Source: Gammaproteobacteria bacterium | GTDB lineage: Bacteria > Pseudomonadota > Gammaproteobacteria > Chromatiales > Chromatiaceae | DNA length: 53,831 bases | Direction: 5' to 3' | NCBI GenBank assembly: GCA_020445405.1 | Contig: JAGRGQ010000023.1 | Coordinates: forward strand, 1-53,831 | Shown here: positions 49,374 to 53,831 of the stretch, piece after piece | Position numbering within the stretch: the first letter of the stretch is position 1 | Layout: every line of letters begins with the position of its first letter | Notes under the pieces: model-generated | What the model was told of the DNA's origin: nothing | Seen by the model: the letters and a program-made list of their open reading frames with translations, nothing else | The model's database searches: none | Made by a program: the position numbers and the translations under genes

Positions 49374-50915
49374 ATGCAACTCAATCCATCCGAGATCAGC
49401 GAACTGATCAAAAGCAAGATCGAAAAATTCGATCTGAAGACCGAGGCCCGCAACGAGGGTACGATCATCAGCCTGACCGACGGCATTGTCCGGATCCACG
49501 GTCTCGAGGACGCGATGTCCTATGAGATGCTGGAATTTCCCGGCAATACCTACGGCTTGGCGCTGAATCTGGAGCGAGACTCCGTCGGTGCCGTGGTCAT
49601 GGGTGAATACAAACACCTGACCGAGGGCGATGCGGTGAAATGCACAGGCCGCGTGCTCGAGGTGCCGGTGGGCGAGGCCCTGCTGGGTCGCGTGGTCGAT
49701 GCGCTGGGCAATGCCATTGACGGCAAGGGGCCGGTAGAGACCACCGAAACCTCCCCGCTGGAGAAAGTTGCACCCGGCGTTATCACGCGTAAGTCCGTGG
49801 ACCAGCCGGTACAGATAGGACTGAAGGCCATCGACTCAATGGTGCCGATCGGCCGTGGTCAGCGCGAACTGATCATTGGCGATCGTCAGACCGGCAAGAC
49901 CGCGATTGCCATCGATGCGATCATCAACCAGAAAGGCACCGGCGTTAAGTGTATCTACGTCGCGGTCGGTCAGAAAAACTCATCCATTGCGCAGGTGATG
50001 CACAAACTGGAAGAGCATAACGCACTGGCGCACACCATCGTGGTGGCCGCCCCCGCTGCCGATTCGGCGGCCATGCAGTATCTGGCGCCCTATACCGGTT
50101 GCGCCATGGGCGAATATTTTCGCGACAAGGGCGAGGATGCGCTCATCATTTATGACGATCTGACCAAGCAGGCGTGGGCTTATCGCCAGGTCTCCCTGCT
50201 GTTGCGTCGTCCGCCGGGACGAGAGGCTTATCCCGGCGATGTATTCTACCTGCACTCGCGTCTGCTCGAACGGGCCGCCCGCGTAAATGCGGATTACGTG
50301 GAAAAAGTGACCGGCGGTAAGGTTAAAGGAAAGACTGGTTCGTTGACAGCATTGCCGATCATCGAAACCCAGGCCGGTGACGTCTCCGCCTTCGTTCCCA
50401 CTAACGTGATCTCGATCACCGACGGCCAGATCTTTCTTGAGGCGGATCTGTTCAATGCCGGTATCAGACCAGCAATCAACGCCGGTCTTTCGGTATCCCG
50501 CGTGGGTGGCTCGGCGCAGACCAAGATCATCAAGAAGCTTGGTGGTGGCGTCCGTCTGGCGCTGGCCCAGTATCGTGAGTTGGCGGCGTTTTCCCAGTTC
50601 GCGTCAGATCTGGACGAAGCAACGCGGAAGCAGCTGGAACGCGGTGAGCGTGTTACCGAGCTGATGAAGCAGGGTCAGTACTCTCCCCTCTCCATTGCTG
50701 AAATGGCTGTCTCCCTGTTTGCGGCCAATGAAGGCTATCTGGATGACGTCGCCACCAACAAGGTGGTCAGTTTTGAAGCGGCTTTGCATGGCTATATGCG
50801 CACCAGCCAAAAGGCGCTGCTTGACCAGATCAACGAATCCGGTGATTACAACGACGATATCAAGGGTGCTTTGGATAAGGCGCTGCAGGATTTCAAAGCA
50901 AACAATACCTGGTAG
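49374..50915 (+). CDS. atpA: ATP synthase subunit alpha
   Basis: A 513-residue F1 subunit with the non-catalytic nucleotide site. Walker A is [13 protein letters not shown]; the ATP synthase alpha/beta signature [17 protein letters not shown] is present, and the arginine finger lies near its end. Length equals E. coli AtpA. Confidence 0.98.
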   Translation: MQLNPSEISELIKSKIEKFDLKTEARNEGTIISLTDGIVRIHGLEDAMSYEMLEFPGNTYGLALNLERDSVGAVVMGEYKHLTEGDAVKCTGRVLEVPVGEALLGRVVDALGNAIDGKGPVETTETSPLEKVAPGVITRKSVDQPVQIGLKAIDSMVPIGRGQRELIIGDRQTGKTAIAIDAIINQKGTGVKCIYVAVGQKNSSIAQVMHKLEEHNALAHTIVVAAPAADSAAMQYLAPYTGCAMGEYFRDKGEDALIIYDDLTKQAWAYRQVSLLLRRPPGREAYPGDVFYLHSRLLERAARVNADYVEKVTGGKVKGKTGSLTALPIIETQAGDVSAFVPTNVISITDGQIFLEADLFNAGIRPAINAGLSVSRVGGSAQTKIIKKLGGGVRLALAQYRELAAFSQFASDLDEATRKQLERGERVTELMKQGQYSPLSIAEMAVSLFAANEGYLDDVATNKVVSFEAALHGYMRTSQKALLDQINESGDYNDDIKGALDKALQDFKANNTW

Positions 50916-50951
50916 TTGGGTACGCTTTGATCTGACAATAAAGGGTTTGAC

Positions 50952-51812
50952 ATGGCAGGCGGAAAAGAGATCCGGACAAAGATAGCCAGCATCAAAAACA
51001 CGCAGAAGATTACCTCTGCGATGCAGTTGGTGGCGGCCGCGAAAATGCGCAAGGCACAGGACAGAATGTCGGCTACGCGCCCCTATGCCGATAAGATGCG
51101 CCAGGTTATCGGCCATCTTCACCAGGCGCATCCAGAGTACAAGCACAGCTTCATGAAAGAGCGTGAGGTGAAGCGGATCGGCTACATCATCGTCTCTTCA
51201 GATCGGGGCCTTTGCGGCGGCCTGAACAACAATCTGTTCAGAATGCTGGCCAAGGAGATCCGCACGCACCGTCAAAACGGCATCGAGGTTGATTTCTGCA
51301 CCATCGGAAAAAAAGCGCTGGGTTTTTTCCGGCGATTCGGCGGCACTGTCAGGGCACAGATAACCCAGTTGGGCGATCAGCCGCATATTGAAAATCTGAT
51401 CGGTACCGTGAAGGTCATGCTTGACGCATACGAAAGCGGCGAAATAGACCGTATTTATGTGGTTTACAACCGTTTCGTAAACACAATGACGCAGGCACCG
51501 ATGGTGGAGCAGCTCGTGCCCATCACCTCTGAAGGTGAAGCGGAACTGAAACATCATTGGGACTATATCTACGAACCCGATTCGAAAGATGTGCTGGATA
51601 ACCTGTTGAGCCGCTATCTGGAGTCCCAGGTCTACCAGTCGGTGGTTGAAAATGGTGCCTGTGAACAGTCTGCACGTATGGTGGCAATGAAATCGGCCAC
51701 GGACAATGCAGGCGAGCTCATCAACGAATTGCAGCTGGTCTACAACAAGGCCCGGCAGGCAGCTATCACCCAGGAGATCTCCGAGATCGTCGCCGGTGCG
51801 GCTGCCGTCTGA
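50952..51812 (+). CDS. atpG: ATP synthase subunit gamma
   Basis: A 286-residue rotor shaft. N-terminal coiled helix ([19 protein letters not shown]) and C-terminal helix ending [15 protein letters not shown] form the coiled coil inside F1; DRGLCGGLN is the conserved Rossmann-like strand. Confidence 0.97.
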   Translation: MAGGKEIRTKIASIKNTQKITSAMQLVAAAKMRKAQDRMSATRPYADKMRQVIGHLHQAHPEYKHSFMKEREVKRIGYIIVSSDRGLCGGLNNNLFRMLAKEIRTHRQNGIEVDFCTIGKKALGFFRRFGGTVRAQITQLGDQPHIENLIGTVKVMLDAYESGEIDRIYVVYNRFVNTMTQAPMVEQLVPITSEGEAELKHHWDYIYEPDSKDVLDNLLSRYLESQVYQSVVENGACEQSARMVAMKSATDNAGELINELQLVYNKARQAAITQEISEIVAGAAAV

Positions 51813-51873
51813 AACGAACCAAGGTCTGGATGTGGGCGATTCATTGGTGCATCCGGTCCGGATTGGAATTTGA

Positions 51874-53256
<1,383 letters not shown>

Positions 53257-53276
53257 TCGGTCAGGAGAAAATCTAA

Positions 53277-53702
53277 ATGGCGATGACAGTCCATGTCGAT
53301 ATTGTGAGTGCGGAAGGGGAGATTTTTTCCGGACTCGCCGAGATGGTTTATGCGCATGGGGTTATGGGTGAATTGGGAATAGCGCCGCGCCATACACCGC
53401 TGGTAACGAGGTTGAAGCCGGGAGAAGTCCGGGTCGACGAAGGTAATGGCGAAATGCGGCACTTTTATGTATCGGGCGGCATTCTCGAGATCCAGCCTCA
53501 CGTGGTTACGATTCTGGCAGACACCGCGATTCGCGCGCGCGATCTGGATGAAGCCGCCGCCGAAGAGGCCAAGCGCAGAGCTGAAGAGGCGCTGGCGGGA
53601 CAACATGCAGATTTCGAGTACGCCAAGGCCCAGGCGGAACTTGCAGAGGCGGTTGCCCAGCTGCGGGCAATCGAGAGACTGCGGAGAGCCAATAAAAATT
53701 GA
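53277..53702 (+). CDS. atpC: ATP synthase subunit epsilon
   Basis: A 141-residue stalk subunit with an N-terminal beta sandwich ([14 protein letters not shown]) and C-terminal helical hairpin rich in Ala and Glu, which can inhibit hydrolysis. Last gene of the operon; the terminator follows 20 bases later. Confidence 0.97.
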   Translation: MAMTVHVDIVSAEGEIFSGLAEMVYAHGVMGELGIAPRHTPLVTRLKPGEVRVDEGNGEMRHFYVSGGILEIQPHVVTILADTAIRARDLDEAAAEEAKRRAEEALAGQHADFEYAKAQAELAEAVAQLRAIERLRRANKN

Positions 53703-53722
53703 GATCGTCCCGGAAAATCGAT

Positions 53723-53754
53723 AAAAACCCTTCCTGACCGGAAGGGTTTTTTTT
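53723..53754 (+). terminator. Rho-independent terminator of the atp operon
   Basis: AAAAACCCTTCC pairs with GGAAGGGTTTTT around loop TGACC (53735-53739), ending in eight Ts. A group II intron-like sequence starts immediately after the final T. Confidence 0.92.
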
Positions 53755-53831
53755 GTGCGCCCAGCATGGGCACACTCTTGTGGGTGCAAGTCCCACCGTA
53801 AGTTGATCACAGCGAACGAAGTGAAGCGCAA
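53755..53831 (+). mobile_element. 5' end of a probable group II intron, cut by the window edge
   Basis: The sequence opens with GTGCGCCC, matching the group II intron 5' consensus GUGYG. It continues with a CCCAGCATGGG hairpin and GTGGGTGCAAGTCCCAC, both arrangements common at the start of intron domain I. The boundary falls right after the T-run of the atpC terminator. Class C introns characteristically insert downstream of terminators. The intron-encoded reverse transcriptase, if any, would lie beyond the window. Confidence 0.68.

Overview
This window is a chromosomal segment from a gammaproteobacterium, centred on the replication-origin neighbourhood. The gene order dnaA-dnaN-recF-gyrB (minus strand), rpmH-rnpA-yidC-mnmE (plus strand), then mnmG-rsmG, parA-parB and the complete atpIBEFHAGDC operon is the conserved oriC region of that class. 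Two-subunit glycyl-tRNA synthetase, SecB, NtrBC/GlnA, UbiB and EnvC/CtpA/YibQ agree with this. Several sulfur-related genes (a SqrR/BigR-type regulator, a rhodanese, a TusA-like carrier next to a PP-loop thiolase) would fit a sulfur-oxidising member such as those in the Chromatiales, but that placement is inference. No rRNA, tRNA or CRISPR array was seen.

Region 1 (1-14.9 kb): the 3' end of ubiB; yajL; a ctpA/yibQ pair behind envC (all minus); an ArsR-family regulator with the cysteine spacing of persulfide sensors; yibN-secB-gpsA; trmL; a class 1B-like dihydroorotate dehydrogenase; a cNMP-HDOD signalling protein; a TlpA-like thioredoxin; a hypothetical gene; ntrC/ntrB; and a DUF4124 protein. 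Region 2 (14.9-24.9 kb): glnA with a sigma-54 promoter and two NtrC enhancer sites; a three-gene overlapping unit (PP-loop sulfurtransferase, TusA-like, CDF metal efflux); glyQ-glyS-mazG-like-gmhB-plsC; alaX.

Region 3 (24.9-35.2 kb): the origin block. Two parS palindromes for ParB lie inside recF, both written in frame as Phe-His-Val-Glu. DnaA boxes occur both in the AT-rich dnaA-dnaN spacer and in the dnaA-rpmH spacer. yidD is absent from its usual place between rnpA and yidC. Region 4 (35.3-44.4 kb): mnmE and mnmG are separated by a minus-strand MoxR/DUF58/transglutaminase cluster plus a CxxC thioredoxin. After rsmG come a small cysteine-rich protein and an acetyl-CoA acetyltransferase.

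Region 5 (44.8-53.8 kb): parA-parB and the ATP synthase operon with a clear sigma-70 promoter and a strong terminator. The last 77 bases, starting directly after that terminator's T-run, look like the 5' end of a group II intron cut by the window edge.

The strongest leads for follow-up are the predicted persulfide-sensing regulator, the terminator-associated group II intron, the PP-loop/TusA/CDF unit, the in-gene parS pair, and the NtrC regulatory sites. I did not find a clearly unprecedented multi-gene system.
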